A stretch of 64,000 nt of DNA, from NCBI GenBank assembly GCA_013399875.1, contig VXAZ01000447.1, forward strand, positions 643,665 to 707,664, given 5' to 3'. The stretch is from Gymnorhina tibicen. Lineage: Eukaryota > Chordata > Aves > Passeriformes > Artamidae. A program made the position numbers and the translations under genes. The notes beneath the pieces were generated by a model. The model searched no databases. It was not told the origin of the DNA and worked only from the letters and a program-made list of their open reading frames with translations. This document shows, piece after piece, positions 29,701-39,603 of this stretch (position 1 is the stretch's first letter; each line of letters opens with the position of its first letter).

Positions 29701-32700
29701 AATCCAGACAGTCCTTCTGCATAGTTGCCTTCTTGATTTTCTTTCATCTGCACTCATATCATTTGTGTCTGGGGAACTTGGAAGTCTGCACAGTGCAGTT
29801 CATGGACTATGCATAGGTTACATGTCAAAATGGTTCAACTCAGAGGGGTTACATACTTTGTTTGTGCTGTCTTCCTGCCCATTTCAGACAATTTTCCTTA
29901 GATAGTTCCAAGCACAATTGTGTGTTTTGAAGTAGAATGGTGTAGAATGGGATGAAGTAAAACCTTCAACCTTGCTCCAAGATCAGCTGCTCTTGGAACT
30001 GAACAGTCTGCTGCTGTTAGGTAGTTATTGTTGCAGAGACCATGGCCATAGATAAACTCACTTAAACTGCTAGCTCGTGAAAGGGACATTCAAGAAAATA
30101 TAATAGAAGTATCTCAGGATAGGAGTGTCTTGTCTGCCATCTTTTTGACTTGAGCACCTATAAGAATTGTCTGCTCCAGAGCAGAATAGAATGGTTGCAA
30201 ACACTGAGGCATGTTTCCATTTCTCCTCCTTCCAAGGGCAACCTCAAAGGTCCAGCAAAGCTTAGATGATTTTCCTGGCCTTGGTGTGTCTCTGGAAAAA
30301 TTATTTTCAGAGATAGCATAGTATTTCTGGTTTTACTGGAACTAATTCCAGTACAGTTCAGTCAGATTCATCACCTGAATTTAACTTCTCTTCAGGTCAT
30401 TGCTTGGATGCTACGTGACTGAATTAGGTCAGACTTACTGTTCTTTCAGTTTCCCTACCTCCACAAGTTTCCCTGCCTCCACAAGGACTTGCTGTCCTTG
30501 TCCAAGTTTCATTATCTTTCTAATCAAAAATCTTTCAATATCTTTCTACAAAGCTGTTCTTTATTATATATTCAAATTTTCTGAAAACCTTCTTAAGTAT
30601 TTTCAGCTACTTCTGTTAGTTAGCCTTTTTGACTAAATATAACTCAGTAGATAGATAAAAGAAACCTAACCAAACCCAACAGCCCACCAAAAACTGCACA
30701 GAAACAATGTTAAGAATTAGGGATGGAGTAAAGAACATGTATAAAATAATACTGGTTTTCCATCCCCATTGCTTTGTTCTCTTTTCTGATCTAAAATGTA
30801 ACACAAGAAAAACAGTAGAACAGAAATGATGACTAGAACTGTGGAACTCCTCCCCTATTAGGAACAGCCTGAAAAGTAGAAGACTGACATGGGAGAAGGA
30901 TATGATTGCAGCCTAGAAATACATTAGTGTTGTGATGAAGATGAATAGGGAAAAACCAGAGCTTAGATATTTCAAGAAAATATCTGCAGGATACTGGGTC
31001 AAGTTGTCACCTGATAATTAAAAATAAAAAACAGATTTTTCTTAGCATAGTGCATGATCAAATTGCAGAAGTTGTGCCTTAGAACATAGTAGGGTCCAAC
31101 AATTTGCAGTTCAAATTGCACTGAAATCAATGAATGAAAGTCATAACTTTATTACAAAGACACTGCTTTTGGCTGAAAAAATCCTAGGTTCACAGATGGC
31201 TGTGTTGGTATATAGACCGCACATAGGAGGTATTCCTTTGTAATTGCCCTGTATTTCTGCTCTACTGTTGCTTAACTGCCTTTTGTCATCATCAGAAAGG
31301 GGTGCTGTCTTCAATTCCTACATATATAGGATAAAGATAATACAGACAAGTCTTCAGTTTTCTTGGCATTTTCAGTACTAAAGCATTTCTTGTTTTGCCT
31401 AAAGAAATTTCTGATAAAGGCAGCTAAACTAAAATAATTGTGTGATCAGCTTTTTTAGTGGTTTAACTGAATTTATTTAAAATCACAGCCTTTTAAAGTA
31501 GGGAAGGTATCAGTTTTCTCTCTCACTTTGCTCTCTAGCCTTTTTTTACTTAGCTGCTACTATTTTATTTGGGATGGGTTTGGGAGGGTTTTTAAATGGT
31601 GTTCTCATCTGTTAAATATAGTGTCTTTTTGAATTATAAAGATCAGCAATGAAATGTTGCAGAAGCAAGTGATATTTTAAAATCAAGGTAACTCTATGAT
31701 TTCTGAACTCTGGCTTTTATTCAGCCAACTGTGCTATTTTTTCTACCAACTTGAGGATTATACTTGTTCTCTGCATTTTCCCAACATTTAATATGCTCCT
31801 GATAGTAAGAAAGGAATTGTCTCCTTTTCATCAGAGTAAGCATCTTGAAATACAGTTTGGGACAATTGTCGTTCAGTTTTTTGATTCATTAGGAGAGTTT
31901 GTCTAAACATGTACTAGAGGAGGTTTTTCATTTCTTCTGTTAGTACAAAAAGTGGTATGGAGTGCAGCTCTCTGGTTCTCATGCAGCTTTTTTTAGGTAC
32001 AACTACTTTTGTTAGGTACAGCTTTCACTGGGGCTTGTTAGGCTGTATTCCATTTAAATAGTTCCACTATCCCACCCCAGCTGAGACTTTGTGCCACATA
32101 TATGAAGTGGTAAATGTGGAGTGTGTGTGAAACTGCTTGAAAGATGCCAACAATTCCTTTAAAAGTTTTAATGGATATATGCAGCATCACTGAGAATCAC
32201 AGAAACATCAGGAAAACTGAAAATGCCTCAAATTCAGTTCTTCTCTTACCCCTTTGGTCAAACCAATAAATTCCTCTTGAAAGGAGACTACAAGGTGCTT
32301 CTACAGCATCAGTCTTCAGTATCTTTTTATCTTTAGCAGCCATAAATATTTTCTAGTGCATCTTGTGCAGTAAATTTAAACTTCTTGGTTAATAGCAATA
32401 TGCATAGCTTTTCTTTTTCACTAGTGCACAAACCTGTTAGAAAAACCACTGCTATATAGTCATAAAAATACTATGCATTTCTTATTTTATCATGTCCATA
32501 AATCTTTGTAGATGACCTCAATTTGAACTTCTGTTTCTTTTGATATACCAGCATGGAAAACTTTTTTCTCATGATTTTGATGTTGACTTCTGTAGAACTA
32601 ACTGTAGAAATTGGTGGGCCATGTAAGCTGTTACTCTGCTAGATACTGTATCTGTAGACTTCTCTTACTGAGTCAGTGTGGTTGAAGACGCTGCTGGAAT

Positions 32701-35700
32701 AGTTAATAGAGGACAGATTATGTATTTTTGGATGTACATTTCAAGACTTTTCTCAGTCCTAGCCCCAGCTGCGGCAGTAGGATTTTTAATAGAAAATTAC
32801 TTAATGTGTCAAATTAATCTGGGCATGTAGTGTACCTGTTCTGGCAGTATGGGAAAACCGTATGCTCAGCCTTCTTTAATGTCCCAAGTATCTATGTTGC
32901 AGGTCTTTTTCACCTTGAGTGATGCTTCAAGGATATATGTTAATACATAGCAAGAGACTCTTACTTTAGGCAGCAGGAAACAGGGCATCACTGCTGATTA
33001 CCTTATGTTGAGATACAGAGTTTAGCCAACATTTGTATAATGTCTCAATCTTACCTGTCTTACACTTACTGACATTATTATTGCTACAAAGAATAGATGT
33101 TACCATGAAGTAGAAATTTTCAAGAAATGTAGGAAGGGCTTAGAACGTATAAGCAGTATGATCAATCAAGTGGGCTTGGGTTTTTTTTTTTACATAAAGT
33201 ATACTGTGTTGTCTGGATCTGTTCCTTAATAGTTTTTTCTACTGGAATAACTTAATGAAGAAGTTGAATTATCAGGACCAAAAAATATTAGTTGAAGTTT
33301 AATTATTTTATTTTAATAGCAGGTTCCTCACCTAGTTCCAGTAGCAGCTCCTCTGTTAATCCAATGGCTTCTCTCGGAGCATTGCAGACACTGGCAGGTG
33401 CTACAGCAGGCCTCAACGTTAGCTCTTTAGCAGGTAAGTTATGTGTGGTGGTGGCTTGGGGGAATAGCTGATTACCATTCCTCAGCCTGTGCTAGGTCTC
33501 TGGGGTGAATTTTTCTACTCCCTGCTTTTTGTAATCGTGCAGAGTGTTTGAAAGGTTGTCGATCTGGCTCAGTGGAGGCACTCAGTCATCTTTTATTTCC
33601 TCTTTGTTATACAGGAATGGCAGCCTTAAATGGAGGACTTGGCAGTGGTGGTCTCTCAAATGGGACAGGTAGCACAATGGAAGCCCTCACACAGGCTTAT
33701 TCTGGAATCCAGCAATATGCTGCTGCTGCACTGCCCACACTCTATAACCAGAGTCTCTTAACGCAGCAGAGTATCGGTGCAGCAGGAAGTCAAAAAGAAG
33801 GTAGGCAGAAGGTTGTAGAAACTACTTCAGAGGGGTTTTCAAAAGGGCAGGCTTAGCCCTACCTTATCTGCAGATTTTTTATTTGGTGGCATTTTTTAGA
33901 ATCCAGGAGTTACTGAAGATAAAGAAGGTCTGTGGGACCTTTCTACTAAGGGCTGCCCAAAGTAGTTTTTATACAGGACGTTTCTCATGGGTTTTGTCTA
34001 GGGTTAACTGCTTCCTTAATCATATTCCTCCATGTTCTCAGAGGGAAGGAGAATATGAGTCTACAGCCTGATACATCTCACTGTCAGAGAATCAGATGTG
34101 GTCTTGTTAATGTAGTTTTCTTGGTCCTTCATCTCTTCCAACAGATATTTAAGCCAGTCTTTTCACTCTTCAGATTCAGGTTAAATTTAATATGTAGTGT
34201 AAAGTAATGTAGAATGTAGGAGTAAATTTTCAGCAGAATGTAGCATATTTAGAAGAGAATCTGTTGGATTACAAGCAATGCGATTATTTGTATTTTGTTT
34301 GGAAATTCACTTAGTTGCTTTGGGACCACAGGTTTTGCATAGCCATTTTTTTTTAGTCAACATCTAGCACTCAGACTTACCATTCAGCTTTCATTACAAC
34401 AGGTATCTGTGAACCAGTTCTGGCACAATGTGTAAAGTACAAACAAAAGTGGTGAGAAAGAGCTAGAATTATTTGAGTGATCAATCCCAGCAAAGGGTCA
34501 TGCTAATTTATTCTGGAATCAAGTGCTCTGCAGTAGTGTAAATAGCAGTTTCATTGTTTTATCTAGAAGATTTGTCTTGAGTGGCTCTTCCACCTTCTTT
34601 TGTGCAGTGGGTATATGTTATCCATGCTCTTTCTGAATTTATTTTCCTACTTGTTTGAAGGTCCAGAGGGAGCCAATCTGTTTATCTACCATCTTCCCCA
34701 GGAGTTTGGGGATCAGGATCTGCTGCAGATGTTCATGCCATTTGGAAATGTCGTCTCTGCCAAGGTTTTCATTGACAAGCAGACCAATCTAAGCAAGTGT
34801 TTTGGTATGTTGGATCTACAGCTTCCTTATGAGGGGAAGCAAAGGGGCCAGCACTGATCTCTTCTCTCTGGTGACCAGTGACAGGACCTGAGATAAAGGC
34901 CTGAAGCCGAGTCTGGGGCTGTTTAGGTTGGATATTAGGAAAAGGGTTCTTCACCTGGAGGGTGAATGGGCATTGGAACAGGCTCCCCAGGAAAGTGGTC
35001 ACAGCACCAGCCTGACAGAATTCAAGAAGTGTTTGGAAACTGCTCTCAGACACACAGTGTGCAGGGACTTCAGTCATCTTTGTGGATCCATTCCAACTCA
35101 GGGTATTTTGTCATTCTATAAATCATTATCTGTAAACCGGTGGCTTTTTTAGTAATCTCTTTTTCAGTATATTGTCTAGACTAACTTTTAAGTAAGCAGG
35201 GAATCTCTATATAGTCCTAAAAAATAAATAAACCAAACACTTCCAGCAATAAACTGTATTTTCCTGATTTTCGTTGTGACTTTTTGCTTTTCCCAGTTTC
35301 ATACTATTGTGCCGCATAATTGTGTTCTGGCCCTAGATAATTCTCCCTGAGATTAGCTCAGTTGGTTAGAGCATGATGCTAATAATGCCAAGGTTGTAGG
35401 CTCGATCCCCTTGTGGGCCACTCACTTGGGAGCTGGGTTCCTTAATCCTTGGGGATCCCTTCTAACTCAGAATGTTCTGTTATTATTATTTGTGTTTGCA
35501 GACTGTAAGCCTGAGATAGTTCCTCCTCTTCCCTCTTCCTGTCTTTTCAATAATTGTTTGTGTTGCTCTCTATTTTACTTAGTACATGATGATTATGAAT
35601 TATTTCTATAAATATCTTTATATATAATTATTGTGGGTACCATATTGCATTTTTGTGGTGCTGTAAGCTCTCGTGACTGTTTTAATAGATGGAGATATAT

Positions 35701-36587
35701 TGTGATGGAATAGGAGAGGTGAGCCTTTCTCTATGGTTTTGATAGCTTTGTGTCTACATAATATCCTGAATTTTTTCCTATTTGAGCCAAAAGATGTGGA
35801 CAATCTGATGCTTTGTGAGAACACAAAAATATGCTGATCATTCAGCTATAACACCTGCATGTTATGGACAGGTAGACATTGGAGTGGGAGTTACTCTCAC
35901 TCCAGACATTGAGTGGAGTTATTTAAAATAGGCTTCTTCAAAACCCTGGAGAAGTTTATTTTCAGGATAATCTTTTCCCGGAATGATATGCAACCTCTCA
36001 TTTGAGAGCAGTCCTACACATAACAGAGGTACCAGTGCTACCCTTCCTTGACAGCTATTTCACTCCAAACAAATCTGCTCCCATAATGTCATGAGGGTGA
36101 TTTCAGTCTTGTATCTTTAATGAGCTTTTGCATCTGGATGAGCATTTTCCAGGTTTGGTTTTCTCCCAGCTATGAATTCTTTTAAAATAAACAGCAGGAC
36201 TTAATTTTTTGATAGACTAGAAAATGTTATTTTAATTTCCTGAGCTGTGTATATCTATCCAAAGTTCCATATGTCAGAAAGCAATGCTTTGTTCGAGAGC
36301 CCCTAGAAGTTATTATGAGGAGTCTAAAACAGTTGTGAGCTTCTGAAAATGGCACTTCATGCAAGCCTCTCTGACCTTGTGAGCGCCTGCATTTCCAGTT
36401 GTGAGTAGCTGTTGTGGGCAGCTTTGGCATGGGGTAATTGTGTGTTTTCCTTTCCTCAGGTTTTGTAAGTTACGACAATCCTGTCTCTGCGCAGGCTGCC
36501 ATTCAGTCAATGAACGGCTTCCAGATCGGCATGAAGCGGCTGAAAGTACAGCTCAAGCGCTCCAAGAACGACAGCAAACCATACTGA
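14689..36587 (+). CDS. CELF1: CELF1 (CUG-BP1) RNA-binding protein, 13 coding exons
   Basis: CELF1 binds GU-rich RNA through three RRM domains and controls alternative splicing in the nucleus and translation and decay of mRNAs in the cytoplasm. Coding exons are 14689-14759, 16784-16971, 17758-17840, 18244-18292, 21455-21589, 21786-21865, 22247-22408, 23750-23831, 26799-26927, 33323-33433, 33615-33800, 34661-34804 and 36460-36587. They sum to 1548 bases, or 515 codons plus TGA, with no frame break and GT-AG at every intron. RRM1 spans about residues 43-126 (RNP1 KGCCFVTF at 86-93), RRM2 about 135-215 (RNP1 RGCAFVTF at 175-182), then an Ala/Ser/Gln-rich linker, and RRM3 about 430-510 (RNP1 KCFGFVSY at 471-478). 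The protein ends in SKNDSKPY. The start used gives the MAAFKLDF amino terminus; an in-frame ATG at 16794 gives the shorter MNGTLDHP form of 488 residues. CELF2 is the closest alternative, but the MAAFKLDF start and the neighbours favour CELF1. Confidence 0.98.
16784..16971 (+). CDS. CELF1: CELF1 coding exon 2 (start of RRM1; alternative start)
   Basis: Encodes residues 24-87, including [17 protein letters not shown] and the RRM1 RNP2 strand MFVGQVP. The ATG at 16794 is the start codon of the shorter CELF1 isoform and has AAA before it and AA after it, a moderate context. Ends one base into the Gly87 codon at a GTGAGA donor. The next intron (786 bases) shows nothing recognisable. Confidence 0.97.
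17758..17840 (+). CDS. CELF1: CELF1 coding exon 3 (RRM1 RNP1)
   Basis: 83 bases, residues 87-114, carrying the RNP1 motif [13 protein letters not shown] and LHNMKILPG. The acceptor is TTGCAG and the donor GTAAGA. An 83-base exon at this position is characteristic of CELF family genes. The next intron is 403 bases with no recognised element. Confidence 0.97.
18244..18292 (+). CDS. CELF1: CELF1 coding exon 4
   Basis: 49 bases, residues 115-131, [16 protein letters not shown], the linker between RRM1 and RRM2. It ends one base into Ala131 at GTAAGC. The following 3162-base intron contains the sense CR1 at 18596-19464. Confidence 0.96.
18596..19464 (+). mobile_element. CR1 LINE 3' portion, about 870 bases, sense in CELF1 intron 4
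   Basis: Begins inside the reverse transcriptase domain: [18 protein letters not shown] corresponds to the CR1 block containing the catalytic FADD box, here decayed to LMGD. It continues through the [10 protein letters not shown] region, the CCCAGAAAGC and ATCCTGGGCTGCATC blocks, the final ORF2 segment and the 3' UTR, ending in TTCTATGACTCTATGG. Frames are disrupted, so the copy cannot move itself. Confidence 0.95.
21455..21589 (+). CDS. CELF1: CELF1 coding exon 5 (RRM2, first half)
   Basis: 135 bases, residues 131-176: [16 protein letters not shown], the RRM2 RNP2 strand, then [18 protein letters not shown]. The acceptor is CCTTAG; a second AG three bases on would leave a frame-breaking TAG and is not used here. 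Donor is GTAAGC. The next intron is only 196 bases. Confidence 0.97.
21786..21865 (+). CDS. CELF1: CELF1 coding exon 6 (RRM2 RNP1)
   Basis: 80 bases, residues 176-202, [20 protein letters not shown] and HQAQTME. Completes the RNP1 strand and second helix of RRM2. Donor GTAAAA. The following 381-base intron has nothing recognised. Confidence 0.97.
22247..22408 (+). CDS. CELF1: CELF1 coding exon 7
   Basis: 162 bases, residues 203-256: [20 protein letters not shown] closes RRM2 and a Gln-rich stretch (QQLQQQMQQ) opens the linker, ending NTLGPQYLA. Acceptor TTGCAG, donor GTGAGT. The 1341-base intron after it carries a degenerate repeat at 23526-23690 close to the next acceptor. Confidence 0.97.
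23750..23831 (+). CDS. CELF1: CELF1 coding exon 8 with optional LYLQ segment
   Basis: 82 bases, residues 257-284, [16 protein letters not shown] then [12 protein letters not shown]. The first 12 bases (CTTTATTTGCAG, coding LYLQ) end in a second AG, so splicing can begin at 23750 or at 23762 without changing frame. Human CELF1 is known to have isoforms differing by LYLQ. The next intron (2967 bases) is AT-rich with a purine-rich part around 25840-26100 and no recognised repeat. Confidence 0.94.
26799..26927 (+). CDS. CELF1: CELF1 coding exon 9 (linker)
   Basis: 129 bases, residues 284-327: [26 protein letters not shown] and a serine-rich end. The exon is markedly more GC-rich than its introns. 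Acceptor TTGCAG, donor GTAAGA. The following intron is the longest of the gene (6395 bases); it contains an old CR1 tail at about 28570-28756 and an overlapping inverted repeat at 29231-29275. Confidence 0.96.
28570..28756 (+). mobile_element. Old CR1 3' tail fragment
   Basis: The stretch contains TATGGAATCTCCATC, then AGACCAGCTCTGAGCAGACT and GATCCACAGAGGTCCCTTTC, resembling the 3' UTR of an older avian CR1 subfamily, and ends near GAGTGATTCTTTGG. It is diverged and the left boundary is approximate. Confidence 0.6.
29231..29275. repeat. Overlapping inverted repeats in CELF1 intron 9
   Basis: TTTTTAAATG occurs at 29231-29240 and again at 29266-29275, with its reverse complement CATTTAAAAA between them at 29250-29259. 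The central arm can pair perfectly with the left copy (12 bp, 5-base loop, 29231-29242 with 29248-29259) or with the right copy (11 bp, 4-base loop, 29250-29260 with 29265-29275), but not with both. Confidence 0.9.
33323..33433 (+). CDS. CELF1: CELF1 coding exon 10 (linker)
   Basis: 111 bases, residues 327-364: a [18 protein letters not shown] run followed by [14 protein letters not shown]. The acceptor region reads TAGCAG, so an alternative splice at the first AG would add one Ala codon in frame. Donor GTAAGT. The next intron is only 181 bases. Confidence 0.95.
33615..33800 (+). CDS. CELF1: CELF1 coding exon 11 (linker)
   Basis: 186 bases, residues 364-426: [20 protein letters not shown], then a conserved stretch including [19 protein letters not shown] and [18 protein letters not shown]. 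This is the part of the divergent linker most conserved across CELF proteins. Donor GTAGGC. The 860-base intron after it shows nothing recognised. Confidence 0.97.
34661..34804 (+). CDS. CELF1: CELF1 coding exon 12 (RRM3, first part)
   Basis: 144 bases, residues 426-474: [20 protein letters not shown], with RNP2 LFIYHL, then [15 protein letters not shown]. The donor is GTATGT, weaker than the others in this gene, and CR1-derived sequence starts about 8 bases inside the intron. The intron (1655 bases) also carries a tRNA-Ile-type SINE. Confidence 0.97.
34812..35120 (+). mobile_element. CR1 LINE tail abutting the CELF1 exon 12 donor
   Basis: Matches CR1 from GATCTACAGCTTCCTTATGA through AGGTTGGATATTAGGAAAAG, GGAACAGGCTCCCCAGG, AAGTGGTCACAGCACCA and GATCCATTCCAACTCAG to an end like ATTTTGTCATTCTATA. 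It is truncated to about 310 bases and in the same orientation as the gene. Its 5' truncation point lies within about 8 bases of the end of exon 12. Confidence 0.92.
35347..35492 (+). mobile_element. tRNA-Ile-derived SINE with CR1-like tail
   Basis: Positions 35347-35420 align over 74 bases with tRNA-Ile(AAT): the A box is TTAGCTCAGTTGG, the anticodon loop is CTAATAA, the B box region is GGCTCGATCCCC, and the head ends GGGCCA. After it comes a short unique stretch and a tail, GGGGATCCCTTCTAACTCAG, that resembles the CR1 3' end, closing in TTATTATTATT. The head no longer forms a clean acceptor stem, so this is not a working tRNA gene. The design matches TguSINE1, described in zebra finch and mobilised by CR1 enzymes. 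Confidence 0.85.
36460..36587 (+). CDS. CELF1: CELF1 coding exon 13 (end of RRM3, stop)
   Basis: Residues 474-515: [40 protein letters not shown] and TGA at 36585-36587. It completes RRM3 and its basic carboxy-terminal tail. Acceptor CCTCAG. The exon continues into the 3' UTR. Confidence 0.98.
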
Positions 36588-38702
36588 GCAGCCCTCCCCT
36601 CCGGGACTGGAGTGAGAAGGATCTTCTGGTAAGTTGGAGAGGAGCGCACTTAGTGATTCGAAGCCCTAAGGCTGTGTTTTTACAGTCCTGGAAGCTGATC
36701 CATGCCTTCTATCTGGCACATCTTCCCTTGAAGACTCTGCTGCAGCCTCTGCTGAGAATCCCGCTTCGGATGGAGGACAAGTTTGTGCTTTTGTTTCCAG
36801 TGTTTTACTTTGGAGTTTAGGTGCCATATCGCTGAGGTTTTTTGTTTAGTTTTGTTTTTTTTTTTTCTCCCTTATTTGAAGTTTGCTGTGTTTGTAACCA
36901 GTGTGTGTTGAGAAGGACCAATGCCAGCTCCTTGGGGGTGGGGAGAGAAGGTTAAAGGGAGCAGCAGAAACTGACACCACACTGCCTCGGGGTAGAGAGG
37001 AGAAGGGAAAGCAGAAATAACACAGAACAGCTGACAAAAACAAAGATGGGCAAGGAGAACAGAGTCCTGGGTGAGAAAGAAGTGACTCCATGTAGCCTTT
37101 GTCATGCCCCATCCACTCTTTGAGATTTCCTTAACTGTATGCCAACGGTGGGGATTTAGTAAATCATCTCTAAAGCGGGAGACGGGCTAAAAGGGTGAAC
37201 ACATTAACAAGCTAAAGGAAAACTGCAGTGATTTTTTTTTCTTTGCTATGTATGAACTAGTGTTTATATAGCACTGTGAATGTACACAGCACTTTATAAA
37301 ATTATTAGATAATGTCTCTGCCCAGAAAATTTCACTCTGTCTACAGTGGAATATTAATGAGATGCAGTGAATTTCTCCATATTTAAGAAAACTTAACATA
37401 TATACTTTATCTAGGTTTGGTGGCAGGGTAGAGGCAGCTTAGTCTGGATGAATACATCTGGGTCTGGAAACAAGAAACTTTAGATCCCTGATAACCTGCA
37501 GAAATTTTTGATAATTTTTCTTCTTAACAGCTGATCACATTCCCTATTTCTGTGGAATAATGTCTTTTTTTTTCAGAGATTGCTATGAATTCCTTTTCAT
37601 AAGCATAATGTAAGTGCTGGTTGTTTATTGGAATTATAATTTCCTGTTTTGTTGAGGTTTTTTTGTTGAACAAAACTCATGCAGTGACTTGGTCTAGTAA
37701 TTAGATGTATCTTTCTACTGCAGTTTTCCTTTAAGGTGGTGTGTACCACTGCAAAACACGCTAAACCAGGAGCTGCAGAACCAGAGTATTGAGCCATTCA
37801 GTCTTTTTCTGCCTTTTGGTACAAGCTGTTACCTTTTATATTGAAGGAAAATTGAACACACCCCTTAACTGAACACACACTCTTTTTGCACACTAGTGAA
37901 ATTGCTAGTGCAGTGCTAAGGGCCTTTGATACTCACTGGTTTTAGGGGGCTTAAAGGACTTTTGACACTCTGGCCTGAGCTGTTTCAAGAAATCAGTATA
38001 GAGTTCCATTTTATAACCACCAAAATCCACCTCTGTCACAAGAGGAAGTTTACAATTTCTGTAGAAGTTCGATTTACCTCATAATCTCTCCTTTTCCTTG
38101 TTTTCTTTGTATTCCTGGGTTGTAAGGCTGTTTCCCAGGGCACCAGCTAACACTGCAGTCTGGGAGCCAGCTGCTAAATGATGTGTGTGGGTCAGACATG
38201 GGGTCAGGACTTTGTGTTCTGCTCCAGCAGGAGGAGCACTAAACCCATCAAACCTGAGATCTCGGGTCAGAATCCCCACTTGTGTGCAGTGATCTGTTGG
38301 GAATGTTGGGCATTTCCAGGGACTGGGCCCCCTGGGATCTCAAATCTCAGAATTACAAGGCCTGATATGTAACATCCAAGGGGAGCCCTGTCCAATTCTT
38401 AGATTGAAAATCAAACAGTTGATGTCAGTCTGTCCATATTGATGGCAGACAGGTAAATCTGTCAGTATTATTTAAATAATTTTGTGGTGGCAAAGTTTCA
38501 AAGGCCAGATTGCCAAATTTCCCAGTTATGCTGGCATGTGGTACCCTTCTATGTTAATTATTTGAATCTCTCTAGAAACGTAAACATACACTGAAGTGAA
38601 CCATGTACACTTGAATTCTGCACCATAGGAAAGATGTGTCCTGGTTTTCTGAGAAAAGAGTGTTGGAGTGTGACGGCCTCCAGGGTGATAATGGGATTTT
38701 TT

Positions 38703-38722
38703 TATATATATATATATATATA
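38703..38722. repeat. (TA)10 microsatellite in the CELF1 3' UTR
   Basis: A pure run of ten TA units, followed by AATTATATAC and A-rich sequence. Confidence 0.95.
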
Positions 38723-39597
38723 AATTATATACTTTTCAAAAAAAGGAAAAAAAAAAAACATAAAAAAACATAGTTGGGAGCAACTGCTCCAAGTGCAACC
38801 TGCTGTAACCAAGAATGTTGTTTCTATTTTTATAGAAGTTTTATACCGCTCCAGGGTGGAGAATATTTATTACCTAAATTATTTCACTGGAAAAAAAGGC
38901 CAGGGTTTTGTAGAATCCTGAATGTGATTGTTTTACACACATAATGATGTGCATGATTGAAACTACTGATTTTCAGTGGCCTGTTTGCAGCCCAACAACT
39001 GCTAAACGAGGAAGATGAATGCTGTGAACCAGTGGAGGAGAGCACTGTGCTCTGGGGTCTCTACAGTCACTCTTACCTTCTTTGCACCCTACCCCACTGT
39101 ACTATCCAAGACCTTTGTCCTGTTTTTCTTTTAACCTGATGCTCTGGCCTCTTTACTAGTCATTGCAGTTACCCCAAATTAGATATTTTAGCTTCTTCAT
39201 CCTATAGTGTGTCCTCAATACTGTAACTTACAGATCAAGCTTGGCATTGTTGCAAATAGGTGCAACTCCTATTAACTTTAGGAGATTCACCAGTTTACAC
39301 TGGGGCTTAGTTTGATCAGTGACTCCTCCCAGACATAATCACCTTAAGACACCTAACTTGGTCTAGCTCTTGTGCCTTACTGGCGTAACTATAGTATTGC
39401 CAAAAAGAAAAAGAAAATAAATCTATGCAGGTTAAATTTTAAAAGATGTGATCCTCAGATGGTTTGAATCAATGCAGTTCAGCTCTCTGAATGCAGTAGA
39501 GCTGCATCAGTTTTCACCAGCTGAAGATGTTGCCCTTTCTGTGTATTTGTTTCAGATTTCCCTTTCTTGGTGTATCAATGTGTATGTTGCCAAAGTT

Positions 39598-39603
39598 AAT
39601 AAA
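39598..39603 (+). promoter_or_regulatory. Candidate proximal CELF1 poly(A) signal
   Basis: Canonical AATAAA followed within about 10-35 bases by TGTATCAAGTTTGTGACTTG and a T-rich stretch, a fitting downstream element. Use of this site would give a 3' UTR of about 3.0 kb. A second AATAAA lies 180 bases earlier at 39416-39421 but has a poorer downstream context. Confidence 0.5.

Noticed and set aside
30830..31020. Possible ancient CR1 fragment
   Set aside because: A few words resemble CR1 but there is no terminal repeat or coding block; similarity is too weak without a search.
35347..35420. Functional tRNA-Ile gene
   Set aside because: The acceptor and T-arm pairings are degraded, and a CR1-like tail follows directly, so it is a SINE head.
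35881..35903. Hairpin GGAGTGGGAG / CTCTCACTCC
   Set aside because: A 10-bp stem with one G-T pair in intron sequence; nothing else supports a function.
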